Positions 7,944-17,765 are shown, counted from the first letter of the stretch. The stretch: 64,000 nucleotides of DNA from Kribbella sp. VKM Ac-2569 (GCF_004216905.1 NZ_SGXJ01000001.1:2356001-2420000), one strand, 5' to 3'. Numbers and translations: made by a program. Notes: generated by a model not told the origin, from the sequence alone.

Positions 7944-10472
7944 TCAGAGTGTCAGGCGGGCGAGTAGGTCCTCGACGCGTTCGGTCCGGCCCGTGTGGCG
8001 GTGACGGTCCCAGTCCTCGCGGGAGATCGTGTCGCCGACGAGTTCGAGGGCTTCGGCGAGTTCCTCGTCCAGGTACGGATTGGGGATCTCGAGCCGTTCG
8101 CCCATCGCTTCCTCCGCGCCGAACAGGTGCGCGGCCCCAACCGGGTCGCCGCGCCGGATCAGCAGGTTCATGACGGTGTTCGAGAACGCCATCGTGAGAC
8201 TTGGGCTGCCGAGCGCCAGTACGGTCGGCAGCACCCCTCGGGCAAGCTCGGCGGCCTCGTCGGGCCGGCCCGCGAGGATCAACAGATACGCGAGGTTCTG
8301 CCCCTGTACGGCGATCTCGTGCGCGTCCCCGATCGACTCGGTGATCGTGAGGGACTCGCGGAGCAGGTCCTCGGCGTGCTCCAGGTTTCCGAGGTCCTCC
8401 TCGATGCCGCCGAGGTGGCTGAGCACCCGCGCCAGGCGCCAGTCGTCGTCGAGGCTGCGGAGTCGTTCGACAGCCTCGGTCAGCGTCGCCCGCGCCGCGT
8501 CGAGATCGCCCTGCTGCCGTTGCGCCGACCCGAGCACGGTCATCCCGAACGCGATACCGGCCGGGTCGTCCAGCTCCCGAGCGATCTCCAGGCTGCGGGT
8601 CGTCAACTCATGGGCACGTTCCGTCTCGCCCTGCATGAGTAGGAGGTTGCTCAACCCGCGCAGGCAGGCGGCCAGCTCCGGCGATGACGTCGTACCGGCG
8701 GCCGCGATCACCTGCTCGTGCCAGGCGCGACTTTCGCCGATATAGCCGCCGAACAGCCAGACCCAGCCGAGCGCCGAGCACAGGCGCAGCCCTGTTCTGA
8801 CGTCGTTCTCGGTCGCCCAGGTCAGCGCGGCGCGGAAGTTGTCGAGGTCCGCCTCGGCCCGCTCGACCGGCGGCTCGGACATGGTCTTCTTGATGGTCTC
8901 GAGGTGGTCGGCGAGGTCGGCGTAGTACGCCGCGTGTTCGCGATGGACGGCCTCGGCTTCGGCGGTGCGGTCCAGCTCGTCGGCGGCGTACCGGCGGATG
9001 GTTTCCAGCAACTGGACGCGGGTGCCGTCCGGCCCGTCGGACAACGTGATCAGGTTGGCGTCGTGCAGCTCGGCGAGGGCGTCGAGCGGGTCGATGCCGG
9101 TGGCAACTTTCTCGACCGCGGCCAGGTCGGCGCCGCCCGCGAAGACCGCGAGGCAGCGGAAGGTACGACGGTGTTCGGGGCCGAGCAGCTCGTACGACCA
9201 GGCGATCGTCTCCCGGAGCGTCCGCTGGCGTTCCGGGGTCGCCGCACTGGTGGACGCGATGTCGAGCGCCTGATCGATCCGGGCGAGCAGCTCCTTGACA
9301 CTGAGCAGCCGCACCCGCGGCGCGCACAGCTCGATCGCGAGCGGAAGCCCGTCGAGCCGACGGCAGATCGCGACCACGTCGGCCGAGTTCTCGTGGGTCA
9401 GCGTGAACGTCGGCCGGACGGCCTGGGCGCGCTGCACGAAGAGTTGTACGGCGTCATCTGTGATCGACAGTGGCAGCACCGGGTGCTGGTACTCGCCGGT
9501 GAGGCCGAGCGCTCGCCTGGACGTGGCGACGAGCTTCACGTGCGGCGCGCCTTCGATGATCTCGGCGACGACCTTGCCGGCGTCCGGGAGTTGCTCGAGG
9601 TTGTCGAGCACGAGCAACAGGGTCCGTTGCGCCAGGTAGGCGACGATCCGGCCGCGCTCCCGCGGCGGGATGTCGAGGACTTCGGCGATCGTCGTCCACA
9701 GCACCCGCGCGGACGTGACCGCCGCGAGCGGAACGAAGTACACCCCGCCCGGGAACTTCGTGGTCAGCTCCGCGGCCACGCCGATCCCGAGGCGCGTCTT
9801 GCCCGACCCGCCCGGTCCGGTCAGGGTGACGAGCCGTACGTCGGACCTGTCGAGCAGACCGGTGACGCGGTCGAGATCCTGTTCGCGCCCGAGCAGCGGC
9901 GTCGCGGGCGAGGGCAGGCTCGTCGACGTACCGACAGTGCGTGGTGGCGGGAAGTCGCCCTGCAAGCCGTCGATGGTGACTTGGAGCAGGTGCTCGGGCT
10001 CCGGGATGTCCTTGAGGTGGTGCGTGCCGAGATCGCGCAGCGTGACACCGTCGGGCAATTGCGTCAGATCACCGGTGACGGCCGACACCACGATCTGCCC
10101 TCCGTGTGCGGCGGCCCCGATCCGTGCGGCGAGATGGACGTCCATGCCCCAGTAGTCTCCGTCGTACACGCCCGGCGTACCGGTATGGATCCCCATCCGC
10201 ACCCGCAGCCGCTCGTCGTCCGGCCATCGGTGCTCTTCCAGCTGCCGCTGCCCGTCGACGGCCGCAAGGACCGCCTCGCCGGCCGTCCCGAACACGACGA
10301 AGAAGCTGTCGCCCTCGGTCCCCATCTCGGTCCCGCCGTACGCCGTCCAGACCGCCCGCAGGATCCGCCGATGATCTTCCAGCGCGTCCAGGTACCGGTC
10401 CCCCAACCGGCGCAGCAGCAGCGTCGACCCTTCGATGTCCGAGAACAGCATCGCCACCATTCCCCCACCCAT
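7944..10472 (-). CDS. Class III adenylate/guanylate cyclase domain + AAA ATPase + TPR regulator
   Basis: An 842-residue multidomain protein. Residues 1-165 are a class III nucleotide cyclase domain with metal aspartates at FSDIEGST (Asp12) and [12 protein letters not shown] (Asp55). A signalling ATPase follows, with Walker [12 protein letters not shown] (about 219-229) and a Walker B-like [10 protein letters not shown]; the rest is an alpha-helical repeat region of TPR type. In the transition-state segment MDVHLAARI a His stands where classical cyclases have Asn (Arg117 is kept), so activity is doubtful. The frame is open further upstream but overlaps the next lacI; ATG at 10472 (or 10460, preceded by GGGGGA) starts directly at the cyclase domain. 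Such proteins are usually cytoplasmic signal sensors; the ligand is unknown. Confidence 0.88.
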   Translation of the reverse strand: MGGGMVAMLFSDIEGSTLLLRRLGDRYLDALEDHRRILRAVWTAYGGTEMGTEGDSFFVVFGTAGEAVLAAVDGQRQLEEHRWPDDERLRVRMGIHTGTPGVYDGDYWGMDVHLAARIGAAAHGGQIVVSAVTGDLTQLPDGVTLRDLGTHHLKDIPEPEHLLQVTIDGLQGDFPPPRTVGTSTSLPSPATPLLGREQDLDRVTGLLDRSDVRLVTLTGPGGSGKTRLGIGVAAELTTKFPGGVYFVPLAAVTSARVLWTTIAEVLDIPPRERGRIVAYLAQRTLLLVLDNLEQLPDAGKVVAEIIEGAPHVKLVATSRRALGLTGEYQHPVLPLSITDDAVQLFVQRAQAVRPTFTLTHENSADVVAICRRLDGLPLAIELCAPRVRLLSVKELLARIDQALDIASTSAATPERQRTLRETIAWSYELLGPEHRRTFRCLAVFAGGADLAAVEKVATGIDPLDALAELHDANLITLSDGPDGTRVQLLETIRRYAADELDRTAEAEAVHREHAAYYADLADHLETIKKTMSEPPVERAEADLDNFRAALTWATENDVRTGLRLCSALGWVWLFGGYIGESRAWHEQVIAAAGTTSSPELAACLRGLSNLLLMQGETERAHELTTRSLEIARELDDPAGIAFGMTVLGSAQRQQGDLDAARATLTEAVERLRSLDDDWRLARVLSHLGGIEEDLGNLEHAEDLLRESLTITESIGDAHEIAVQGQNLAYLLILAGRPDEAAELARGVLPTVLALGSPSLTMAFSNTVMNLLIRRGDPVGAAHLFGAEEAMGERLEIPNPYLDEELAEALELVGDTISREDWDRHRHTGRTERVEDLLARLTL

Positions 10473-10510
10473 GCCGCCAGTCTTAACCGCTGGTCCGGCA
10501 TGCGCCAGTG

Positions 10511-11509
10511 TCAGCCGATGCCGGTCGTGCTCTCGCGGACGACGAGGCTGAAGGGGGCTTGCAGGCGTTTGGGATCGCTGCCGGGGCGCTGGTCGCGGAG
10601 GGCTTGCAGCGCCAGGCGGGCGATGGCGACCCGGTCGGGCGCGACCGTGGTGAGCGTCGGGAGGGTGGCGAGGTCGTACGGGATGTCGTCGAAACCGACA
10701 ACGGCCACGTCCTGCGGCACTCGCAGACCGCGCAGGACCAGCGCGCGGATCGCGCCCATCGCCAGCCAGTCGGTGGCCGCGAAGACCGCGTCGGGCGCCG
10801 GGTGTCCCGAGTCCAGCCACTCGCCGAGGGTCCGCTCGGCGTCCTGACCGCGTAGTCCGCCGGTCGCGAGCACGATGTCCTCGTCTGTTTGTAGCCCGGC
10901 CGCGGCGAGTGCGTCGCGGTACCCGTTGATCCGCTCGTCGTCCATCCGCGGTCCGGGCGCCAGCGCCATCACGTGGCGCCGCCCGAGCTCGAGCAGATGC
11001 TCGGTCGCCACCTTGCCGGCCTCGCGGTTGTCGATCCCGACGTGATCGGCGTGGTGCTCCGTGCCGGCCTTCTCACCCAGCAGGACGAGAGGGAGCGACG
11101 GGTCGCGGTTCTGCACATCCTCCGCGGTCAGCCCCAGCGGGCTCATCACGATGCCGTCGAGGCGGGCCGGATGCCGTTCGGTGAGCAGTGCGAGCTCGGC
11201 CTCGCGGCGGCCGCCGGTCTGATGGAACTGCACGATCCAGCCGAACGACTCGGCTTCGTCGAGCATCCGGGCCGCGAGCGAGGCGAAGTACGGCCTGTCG
11301 AGCTGCGGTACGGCGAGCGCGATCACTCCGCTGCGCCCCTGGGCCAGGTTGCGGGCCGCGATGTTCGGCCGGTACCCGAGCTTGTCGATCGCGGCCAGCA
11401 CCCGTTGCCGGGTCTCCTCGCGGACATGCTCGGCGCCGTTGACGACGTTCGACACCGTCTTCATCGACACCCCGGCCGCCTCGGCGACATCGGTCAGGCG
11501 CGGCCTCAT
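10511..11509 (-). CDS. LacI-family transcriptional regulator, locus B
   Basis: A 332-residue LacI protein with DNA-binding segment [20 protein letters not shown] at residues 5-24, hinge [18 protein letters not shown], and a sugar-binding core ending [20 protein letters not shown]. It is the last gene of the locus B operon, 13 bp after the second permease. Its likely target is the tandem palindrome in front of the sulfatase at the other end of the operon (15976-16002), because that is the only strong LacI-type site nearby; this link is inference. Confidence 0.93.
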   Translation of the reverse strand: MRPRLTDVAEAAGVSMKTVSNVVNGAEHVREETRQRVLAAIDKLGYRPNIAARNLAQGRSGVIALAVPQLDRPYFASLAARMLDEAESFGWIVQFHQTGGRREAELALLTERHPARLDGIVMSPLGLTAEDVQNRDPSLPLVLLGEKAGTEHHADHVGIDNREAGKVATEHLLELGRRHVMALAPGPRMDDERINGYRDALAAAGLQTDEDIVLATGGLRGQDAERTLGEWLDSGHPAPDAVFAATDWLAMGAIRALVLRGLRVPQDVAVVGFDDIPYDLATLPTLTTVAPDRVAIARLALQALRDQRPGSDPKRLQAPFSLVVRESTTGIG

Positions 11510-11522
11510 AGCTGGCAGGATC

Positions 11523-12341
11523 TCATTTGAGGCCGGTGTGGGCCATTCCGGCCAGGATGCGGCGCTGGAAGATCACGAACACCACGACAACCGGGACCAG
11601 CGTGACGACGCTCATCGCGAACAGCGCGCCCCACTCCGAGCTGCCGGTGGCATCCAGGAAGCCGCGCAGAGCGACCGGCACCGTCAGCCGGGTTCGCGTG
11701 GACAGGTAGATCAGCTGGCTGAAGAAGTTGTTCCAGGTCCAGATGAACGAGAAGATCGCCGTCGTCACCAGCGCCGGCGACAGCAGCGGCAGGATGATCC
11801 GCCGGTAGATGCCCCACGCCCCGCAGCCGTCGATCCGGGCCGCGTCGTCCAGCTCGACCGGGATCGACCGGATGAACTGCACCATCAGGAACACGAAGAA
11901 CGCGTCGGTGGCCAGGAAACTCGGCACGATCATCGGCCAGAACGTGTCGATCCAGTTCAGCTTCCGGAAAATCGAGTACTGCGCGATCAGGGTCACGTGA
12001 GCAGGCAGCATGATCGTCGCCAGCATCAGCGCGAACAACGTTTTCCGGCCCACGAACGTGAGCCGCGCGAACGCGTACGCCGTCAGCGAGCAGGTCAGCA
12101 CGTTGCCGATCACCACCGCGGCGCAGATGATCAGCGAGTTCATGATGTAGATGCCGAAGCTGGTCCCGGTCGACGACCAGCCGAGCGCGTAGTTCCCGAG
12201 CGTCGGGTGCTCCGGGATCAGCCCGGGACGGTCGAAGATCTCGTTGTTCGGCCGCAGCGAGGCGCTGATCATCCAGAGCAGTGGGTAGAGCATGATCAGT
12301 GCGCCCGCGGTCAGGCCGGCGTGGGCCAGTACGCGTCTCAT
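11523..12341 (-). CDS. Carbohydrate ABC transporter permease (MalG type), locus B
   Basis: This 272-residue membrane protein has a first helix at about residues 8-27 and an EAA loop with DDAARIDGCGAWGIYRRIIL. It is the second CUT1 permease. ATG at 12341 overlaps the stop of the preceding permease (ATGA). The frame reads open further upstream, but that part shadows the other permease. No ATPase is present. Confidence 0.93.
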   Translation of the reverse strand: MRRVLAHAGLTAGALIMLYPLLWMISASLRPNNEIFDRPGLIPEHPTLGNYALGWSSTGTSFGIYIMNSLIICAAVVIGNVLTCSLTAYAFARLTFVGRKTLFALMLATIMLPAHVTLIAQYSIFRKLNWIDTFWPMIVPSFLATDAFFVFLMVQFIRSIPVELDDAARIDGCGAWGIYRRIILPLLSPALVTTAIFSFIWTWNNFFSQLIYLSTRTRLTVPVALRGFLDATGSSEWGALFAMSVVTLVPVVVVFVIFQRRILAGMAHTGLK

Positions 12342-13234
12342 CGACGTACCCCTTCGTCTCCGTAGAACACCCAGGTGCGGCCGAGGACGAAGTTCAGTCC
12401 GGTGAAGACCGCGATGATCAGCAGCAGCACCCAGGCCATCGCGGCGGCGTACCCCATCCGGAAGTTTCCGAACGCCTGCTGGTACAGGTACAGGGTGTAG
12501 AACAGCGTCGAGTCCGACGGGCCGCCTTTGCCGCCGCTGATCACGAACGCCGGGGTGAACGCCTGGAACGCGCCGATGATCTGCAGCACCAGGTTGAAGA
12601 ACACCACCGGCGAGAGCAGCGGCAGCGTCACCCGCCAGAATCGTTGCCATCGGCCCGCACCGTCGACCTCGGCGGCCTCGAGCACCTCGTCCGGGATCTG
12701 CCGCAGTCCGGCCAGGAAGATCACCATCGGGGCGCCGAACTGCCAGACCCGGAGCAGGATCAGGGTCCACAGCGCCGTACCCGGCTCGGAAATCCAGCCG
12801 CGGCCGTGGATGCCGAAGATGCCGAGGACGTCGTTGAGCAGGCCGTCACTGCCGAAGATCTGCTGCCACAGCAGGGCGATCGCGACACTCCCACCGAGCA
12901 GACTCGGGACGTAGTACAACGCTCGGTAGACAGCGAGACCTTTGAGCCCCCGGTTCAGGAGTACGGCGACGGCGAGCGCGAATGCCATCTCGAGCGGCAC
13001 CGAGACGCCGACGTAGATGAACGTGACGCGCAGCGAGTGCAGGTACCGCGAGTCCTGGAAGAGGGCCGTGTAGTTGTGCAGCCCGGTCCACTCGGGGGTG
13101 TTGAGCAGCGCGTAGTCGGTGAACGAGTAGTAGAGCGACAGCAGCATCGGGCCGATCGTCAGCCCGAGTACGCCGATCAGCCAGGGCAGCAGGAACAGGT
13201 ACGCCGGAACGCTCTGCCTTAATCGGGAAATCAC
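12338..13234 (-). CDS. Carbohydrate ABC transporter permease (MalF/UgpA type), locus B
   Basis: This is the first permease subunit, 298 residues, with six predicted helices (first YLFLLPWLIGVLGLTIGPML) and the EAA-loop EAAEVDGAGRWQRFWRVTLP. It overlaps the binding-protein gene upstream by four bases and the second permease downstream by four bases, giving one tightly coupled transport unit. Confidence 0.93.
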   Translation of the reverse strand: MISRLRQSVPAYLFLLPWLIGVLGLTIGPMLLSLYYSFTDYALLNTPEWTGLHNYTALFQDSRYLHSLRVTFIYVGVSVPLEMAFALAVAVLLNRGLKGLAVYRALYYVPSLLGGSVAIALLWQQIFGSDGLLNDVLGIFGIHGRGWISEPGTALWTLILLRVWQFGAPMVIFLAGLRQIPDEVLEAAEVDGAGRWQRFWRVTLPLLSPVVFFNLVLQIIGAFQAFTPAFVISGGKGGPSDSTLFYTLYLYQQAFGNFRMGYAAAMAWVLLLIIAVFTGLNFVLGRTWVFYGDEGVRR

Positions 13235-14490
13235 TGACCGAGAGTCTTTCCGGCCAGGTCGACGAACTCCTGAGCGCCCGCCGCCGGTGTGCTCTTACCG
13301 AAACCGATGTTCTCCGCGATCCGGTCGAACCCGGTCAGCAGCTCGCCGTACCCCTTCGGCCACGGCTTCGGCGACGGACCGACCTTGCCGGCCAGATCCT
13401 CGACGTACTTGATCGCCCGCGCGCCGGCCGAACCCGCGTCCGCGGAAACCAAGTCACGCGCTTTCTTCGACGGCGGTACGCCGAGAAGGATGCCGATCGC
13501 CTTGATTGCCTTCTCGTCGTTCAGCAGGAACCCGATCAGTTTCGCAGCGTCCTCAGGGTGCTTGCTCGCGGCCGAGATGCACCACAGGTCGAGGCCCTTC
13601 ACGAACTGACCGGTCAGATCGCCGGCCTTGCCCTGCGGGACAGGGAGAACTGTGAGCGGGCTCTTCACCAGCGGCTGGTAGAAGGTGACCTGCTGGACCC
13701 AGCCGAACTGCAGCGGAGCTTTGCCGGTGGCAATCAACGACTTCTCGATCCCCGTCGTCTCACCGCTCACGTTCTGCGGCGGCGCGGCCTTCGCGTTCCG
13801 CAGGTCTGCCCAGTACTGGAACCATTCCTGGACGGTTTCCTTGGTCGTCAGCAGTTTTCCGCCGTCGTCGGAAAACATCTCCGTGCCGTGCTGGCGCGCG
13901 TACACCTCGAACAGCTGGAAGTTTCCGGCCTGGTCGCTCGACCCGAACGCGCCCTGCACCGAACCCGAGTAGTCGCGGGCGAACTCGGCGAACTTGTCCC
14001 AGGTCCAGCCCTGCGCCGGCACGGTGCCGCCGGCGTTCTTGATCGCGCCCTCGTCGACGTACATCGAGTAGCTGATCGAGCTCTGCCCGACCCCGTAGTT
14101 CTTGCCGTCGGCGACACCACTGGCGGCAACGTCCTTGTCGAGACCCGACGTGTCGATCCCCAGCGAGCCAAGGTCCTTCAGCGCACTCCGTCCCGCGTAG
14201 TCGCTGAAGTAGCTCATCGACATCCGCAGTACGTCGGGCGCGTTGTTGCCGGAGGTCTGCGTGGCGAGCTTGTCCCAGTAGTCGTCGAAGGGAGCGCTCT
14301 CCGCGGAGTACTCCGCGCCGCCGCTCGACTTCCACGCGTCCAGCGCCTTGTTGAGCGCCTTGGTCACCGGATCCGGGCCGTACCAGGAAACGCGCATCGG
14401 ACCGGACTTGCCGGAGCAGCCAGGGACGGTGATCGCCGCGGCGGTGGCGGCGCCGAGACCCAGCAGGGTCCGGCGGCTGAAGGTGTTCAT
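13231..14490 (-). CDS. Extracellular sugar-binding lipoprotein, locus B
   Basis: A 419-residue CUT1 binding protein. MNTFSRRTLLGLGAATAAA shows a twin-arginine-like signal and VPGC a lipobox (Cys25), so it is exported and anchored to the outer face of the membrane. The mature domain has the typical two-lobe pattern (PFDDYWDKLATQTSGNNAPD; QGWTWDKFAEFARDY). ATG at 14490 overlaps the sulfatase stop by four bases. Confidence 0.93.
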   Translation of the reverse strand: MNTFSRRTLLGLGAATAAAITVPGCSGKSGPMRVSWYGPDPVTKALNKALDAWKSSGGAEYSAESAPFDDYWDKLATQTSGNNAPDVLRMSMSYFSDYAGRSALKDLGSLGIDTSGLDKDVAASGVADGKNYGVGQSSISYSMYVDEGAIKNAGGTVPAQGWTWDKFAEFARDYSGSVQGAFGSSDQAGNFQLFEVYARQHGTEMFSDDGGKLLTTKETVQEWFQYWADLRNAKAAPPQNVSGETTGIEKSLIATGKAPLQFGWVQQVTFYQPLVKSPLTVLPVPQGKAGDLTGQFVKGLDLWCISAASKHPEDAAKLIGFLLNDEKAIKAIGILLGVPPSKKARDLVSADAGSAGARAIKYVEDLAGKVGPSPKPWPKGYGELLTGFDRIAENIGFGKSTPAAGAQEFVDLAGKTLGQ

Positions 14491-15953
14491 CTTGATTCTC
14501 CTTGGGGTGCCCAGCGCCAGTTGTGGGGCAGGCGGAGCGGGGTGTAGTTGCCGTTCGGGAGGTCGTCGGTCAGCCGTGCCTGCCAGCGGGCGAGCTGGTG
14601 CAGGACGCGGGCCCGGACGGCCACATGCGCGTCGTCGTCGAAGAGGTTGTCGAGCTCGGCCGGGTCCTGGGCCAGGTCGTACAGCTCACCGGGCCGGTCG
14701 GCATGGACGATCAGCTTCCAGCGGCCGCTGCGGAGCATCCGCGCGGCGCCGGATTGGGTGACGGTGTTCAGCTCGTCGAACGTCGGACCGTCGTACCCGA
14801 AGTGCAGCGGCGGCCGGGCGGTCACGTCGTACGCGCGACCGCCGTACCCGTGCTCGGCGATAATGCTGCCGAACTCCTCCTCGGGTGCGTCCTCGCCGTG
14901 GGTGAGTGGCAGGAGGCTGCGGCCCTGGACGCCGTCGGGGATCGGTTGGCCGACGGTTTCGCAGATGGTGGGCAGGACGTCGACGATCGAGACCGGTTCG
15001 TCGCGCTGCTGGGGGTGTACGCCGTCGCCGGTGATGATCAGCGGGATCCGCATCAGGAACTCGGACAGGCCGGCGCCCTTGCGCTGCAGGCCGTACTCGC
15101 CGACGTAGTCGCCGTGGTCGGCGAGGACGATCGTGAGCCGCGGCCGGGTGCGTTGGGCGAGACCCTCGTGCAGGCGGGCGATCTGGTCGTCGAGGAGATT
15201 GAGCATGCCGAGGTAGTTGGCGGCGTACCGGCGCCACATGTCGTCGTACCCGGGTCGCTTCTCCTCCTGGAGCTTGCGCAGCCAGGCGTAGCTGCCGCCC
15301 TTGATTTCCGTTGCCTCGGGTCCCGTTGTGCGGTCGGGAACGTCTTCGGGGCTGACCAGGTCGAAGTAGGGCTGAGGGACCTGGTAGGGGTTGTGGGGCT
15401 CGGGATAGGAGACCCAGAACAGGCCGGGTCTGTCGGGGTCGGCTTCGTGGACCGCTTGCAGTGCGTCGGTGGTGATGCGGTAGGGCAGTTGGTTCTTCAC
15501 GTCGTACGGCGTCGGCTCGTCGGAGACGCCGTGGTCGAGGTTCTCGAGCCATTTGTCGAAAGCGTTTTCTTCCGCGTTCCGCTCGGGTCCATGGGTGTGG
15601 AAGTACGGACCGGCGTACGTGTCGAAGTCCTGCGCGTCGCGGTGCATGTGCGGCTTTCCCGCGAAGTGCAGTTGGTAGTCGGCGGCCCGCAGTACGTCGA
15701 CCAGATCCTGGGCGAACCGTGCGTGCTGGGCGTTGCTGTTCTGCCGGACCTGGTGGGCACTCGGGAACCGGCCGGTGAGCAGGCTGGTGCGCGCCGGAAC
15801 GCAGGCCGGCGCGGCCGTGTACGCGTTCCGGAAATCCGTTCCGCGGTCCGCCAGGCTGTCGACGAACGGCATGGTGTCCACCGGATACCCGCTCCGCCGC
15901 GTCAGCCCCACCCGCTGCTGATCGGTCATCACGATGACGATGTCGGGACGCAT
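14487..15953 (-). CDS. Type I sulfatase (formylglycine-dependent), locus B
   Basis: This 488-residue cytoplasmic sulfatase has opening metal motif DIVIVMTDQQRVG, signature ACVPARTSLLTGR with formylglycine Cys51, and later LADHGDYVGEYG. No signal peptide is present. It is the first gene of locus B, directly behind the tandem operator. Although it shares the fold with the sulfatase at 1837-3309, the two differ through most of their length, so they are separate family members and not recent duplicates. Substrate unknown; import by the coupled ABC system followed by intracellular desulfation is the simplest reading. Confidence 0.93.
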   Translation of the reverse strand: MRPDIVIVMTDQQRVGLTRRSGYPVDTMPFVDSLADRGTDFRNAYTAAPACVPARTSLLTGRFPSAHQVRQNSNAQHARFAQDLVDVLRAADYQLHFAGKPHMHRDAQDFDTYAGPYFHTHGPERNAEENAFDKWLENLDHGVSDEPTPYDVKNQLPYRITTDALQAVHEADPDRPGLFWVSYPEPHNPYQVPQPYFDLVSPEDVPDRTTGPEATEIKGGSYAWLRKLQEEKRPGYDDMWRRYAANYLGMLNLLDDQIARLHEGLAQRTRPRLTIVLADHGDYVGEYGLQRKGAGLSEFLMRIPLIITGDGVHPQQRDEPVSIVDVLPTICETVGQPIPDGVQGRSLLPLTHGEDAPEEEFGSIIAEHGYGGRAYDVTARPPLHFGYDGPTFDELNTVTQSGAARMLRSGRWKLIVHADRPGELYDLAQDPAELDNLFDDDAHVAVRARVLHQLARWQARLTDDLPNGNYTPLRLPHNWRWAPQGESR

Positions 15954-15975
15954 CTACCTGCTCTCTGCTCAGGAC

Positions 15976-16002
15976 TTACAGCGCTGTAATGCAGCGCTGT
16001 AA
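15976..16002. promoter_or_regulatory. Tandem LacI-type operator of locus B
   Basis: TTACAGCGCTGTAA (15976-15989) is a perfect 14-bp palindrome centred on CpG-containing GCGC. A second copy, ATGCAGCGCTGTAA (15989-16002), matches at 12 of 14 positions and starts 13 bp later. The pair lies 23-49 bp upstream of the sulfatase start, the expected place for repressor binding. LacI-family proteins characteristically bind such sites; the LacI at 10511-11509 is the probable binder. Confidence 0.75.
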
Positions 16003-16068
16003 ACCTTGCCGCAGGCATCCGCCCGACGTCAAGAGGTGAGCCGCGCGCCGGATAGCATCGGCGTCGTG

Positions 16069-16269
16069 ATGTACGAGCCGATGAGCCGACGCCTGGTCAT
16101 TTCGTTCGCCGTGATCGGCGTGGTCCTGGCCGTCGCCGGCCTGATCGCGCGGCCGGCGAACATCACGGTCGCGGTCGTGCTGTTCTTAGTGGCCGTCATG
16201 GCCCTGGGCCTGGCCGGCTACGGCGTCCTCGACCGCACAATCGGTGGCCGCAAGCGATCGGTCAACTGA
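16069..16269 (+). CDS. Small two-helix membrane protein, unknown
   Basis: This 66-residue protein has two predicted membrane helices (RLVISFAVIGVVLAVAGLIA and ITVAVVLFLVAVMALGLAGY) and a basic C-terminal tail. ATG at 16069 is directly preceded by GTG, and a longer reading begins at 16006 within the promoter region of the divergent sulfatase, which is less likely. I do not recognise a family. Confidence 0.55.
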   Translation: MYEPMSRRLVISFAVIGVVLAVAGLIARPANITVAVVLFLVAVMALGLAGYGVLDRTIGGRKRSVN

Positions 16270-16276
16270 GTTGTAG

Positions 16277-16915
16277 CTAATTGAGCTGTTCGGCCAGGCG
16301 GCGGATGCCGCGTTCGGGGCTGGTGAGGACCGGGACGGCGAGGTCGAGCCCCTCGGCCGCCGACGCCATCGACGCCTGCGCGAGAACGACCACGTCGCCG
16401 GACGCCGCCTTGATCGCGTCCGCCACCAGCGAGTCGTGACGAACGCGATCCCCCGCGACGGCTGCCTCGAACGCACCCGGTACGACGACCTCGTCGATCT
16501 GGACGTCGCGGCCCTGGATCTCGGCCCGTTCACGGAGGAGGGCAGCCGTCGGCTGCACCGTCGTGGGCAGCGTCGCGATGACGCTGACACGGTCACCGGC
16601 GCGAACTGCCTCGTCCGCCATCGCCTCGTCGACGCGATACACCGGAACACCAAGACGGTCGGCAAGCGGTCCGGCGTACTGCGAGATCGACGAGCACGTG
16701 AACATCACCGCCTCCGCGCCGGCCGCAACCGCGGCATCACCAAGATCAGCGAGCCGCTGCGCGACCTGCTCAACCGCAGCACCCCGGCCCAGATCGGCGA
16801 CGATCTTGTCGTCGAGCAGGTTCTGCACCTCCACACCGGGCAGATGCTCGGCGGCGAGCGTCACGAACGTCGGAATAACCACGGCTCCGGTGTGCAGGAA
16901 GGCGATACGCGTCAC
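16277..16915 (-). CDS. Aspartate/glutamate racemase-family protein
   Basis: A 212-residue member of the Asp/Glu/hydantoin racemase family. FTCSSISQYAGPLADRL carries the first catalytic Cys region, and VLAQASMASAA occupies the position of the second active-site segment, where the usual Cys seems replaced, so racemase activity is not assured. The start is GTG at 16915, with GAGGAG six bases upstream; the longer open frame before it is not protein-like. It stands alone on the minus strand, tail-to-tail with the small membrane protein. Related proteins act as hydantoin or maleate/arylmalonate enzymes, so the substrate is open. Confidence 0.8.
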   Translation of the reverse strand: MTRIAFLHTGAVVIPTFVTLAAEHLPGVEVQNLLDDKIVADLGRGAAVEQVAQRLADLGDAAVAAGAEAVMFTCSSISQYAGPLADRLGVPVYRVDEAMADEAVRAGDRVSVIATLPTTVQPTAALLRERAEIQGRDVQIDEVVVPGAFEAAVAGDRVRHDSLVADAIKAASGDVVVLAQASMASAAEGLDLAVPVLTSPERGIRRLAEQLN

Positions 16916-17090
16916 CTGACGCTCCTCACGTTGCAATGCGCGACACAGCCAGCGACGTCGATGGCGCTCTTCGGCACCAAGAGTGACACGCTTCCAACAG
17001 ATTATGCAATCGTTTGCGCCGCGGTGGAGCGTGCAACTGGGGATTCCTGCTGGACCCTCCAGGTGCAATGCATTCCCCACCCCGCGAACC

Positions 17091-17456
17091 TCAGTGCAAA
17101 GCAACTGACAACAACAGAACAGACGCAGTACGCGCGTGTACGTCGTGACGCTGCGGGGGTACCGCCACGAGATCTCCCGCCCGCAGTGCGACCGAGGTAT
17201 CACCCGTCCGCAGCACGACGTCCCCCCGCAGGCACATCAGCGAGGCGTCTCCGGGGCTCTGATGTTCGCCAAGAGTCTGCCCGGCATCCAGCGCGATCAA
17301 CGTCTGCCGCAGCCGGGCCCCGGGCCGGCTGTACAACGTCGTCGCACTACGTCCGCTGTCACTCTCCCCAGCCAGTTCCAGGTGAACAGCCGCCAACTCG
17401 TCGACCCGCAAAACCTCCATCAGCCGATCGTCGCACCGAGCCGACGAAGACTCCAC
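17091..17456 (-). CDS. Cupin-domain protein
   Basis: This 121-residue single-domain cupin has beta-barrel motifs TLIALDAGQTLGEHQSPGDA and GDLVAVPPQRHDVHA with the metal-type His residues of the two cupin boxes. It is a small cytoplasmic protein, probably a sensor or small isomerase/dioxygenase-like fold. The start shown is a GTG at 17456 just after a GGGGGGAGG run; an ATG at 17420 (starting MEVLRVDEL) is an alternative that keeps the whole fold. Function not determinable. Confidence 0.75.
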   Translation of the reverse strand: MESSSARCDDRLMEVLRVDELAAVHLELAGESDSGRSATTLYSRPGARLRQTLIALDAGQTLGEHQSPGDASLMCLRGDVVLRTGDTSVALRAGDLVAVPPQRHDVHARTASVLLLSVALH

Positions 17457-17551
17457 CCCTCCCCCCGCTACGACTGCGCGACCGCCGTACGACTGTGGTC
17501 TGAGGCGCGGTCAGGGCGGGGTCCGGTTCGTCCCCGATGTGGTCCGGTGGC

Positions 17552-17765
17552 GGAGCATGACGGGCCGTGCGAGGTGCCGTGGGGTTTCACGCTGGCCGAC
17601 GACCACGATCTCGTGCTCGGCATCTAGGCGACCCGGGACAAAGCCGACGAGGTGGCAGCCGAGGTACGGCGGGTTGCCGGCCGGAACGTGGTGCTGACAG
17701 AAGGTACTCAGGGGCGGTTCGACGAACTGGCCGAGCAGTACCGCATCGAGCATCCCTCGACCTAG
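17552..17765 (+). pseudogene. Possible decayed gene fragment with in-frame amber codon
   Basis: One plus-strand frame reads CEVPWGFTLADDHDLVLGI, stop (TAG at 17625-17627), then ATRDKADEVAAEVRRVAGRN and on to a second stop at 17763-17765. Both halves look protein-like (the second is a charged helix) and stay in the same frame, suggesting a short gene broken by one nonsense change. No family is recognised and chance cannot be excluded. Outside this fragment, the 315 bases between the cupin and SnoaL genes hold nothing I can identify. Confidence 0.25.

Noticed and set aside
17006-17017. GCAATCGTTTGC, similar in layout to the LacI elements at 33.9 and 35.8 kb
   Set aside because: The arms are only four bases and there is no regulator or related gene nearby; chance is likely.
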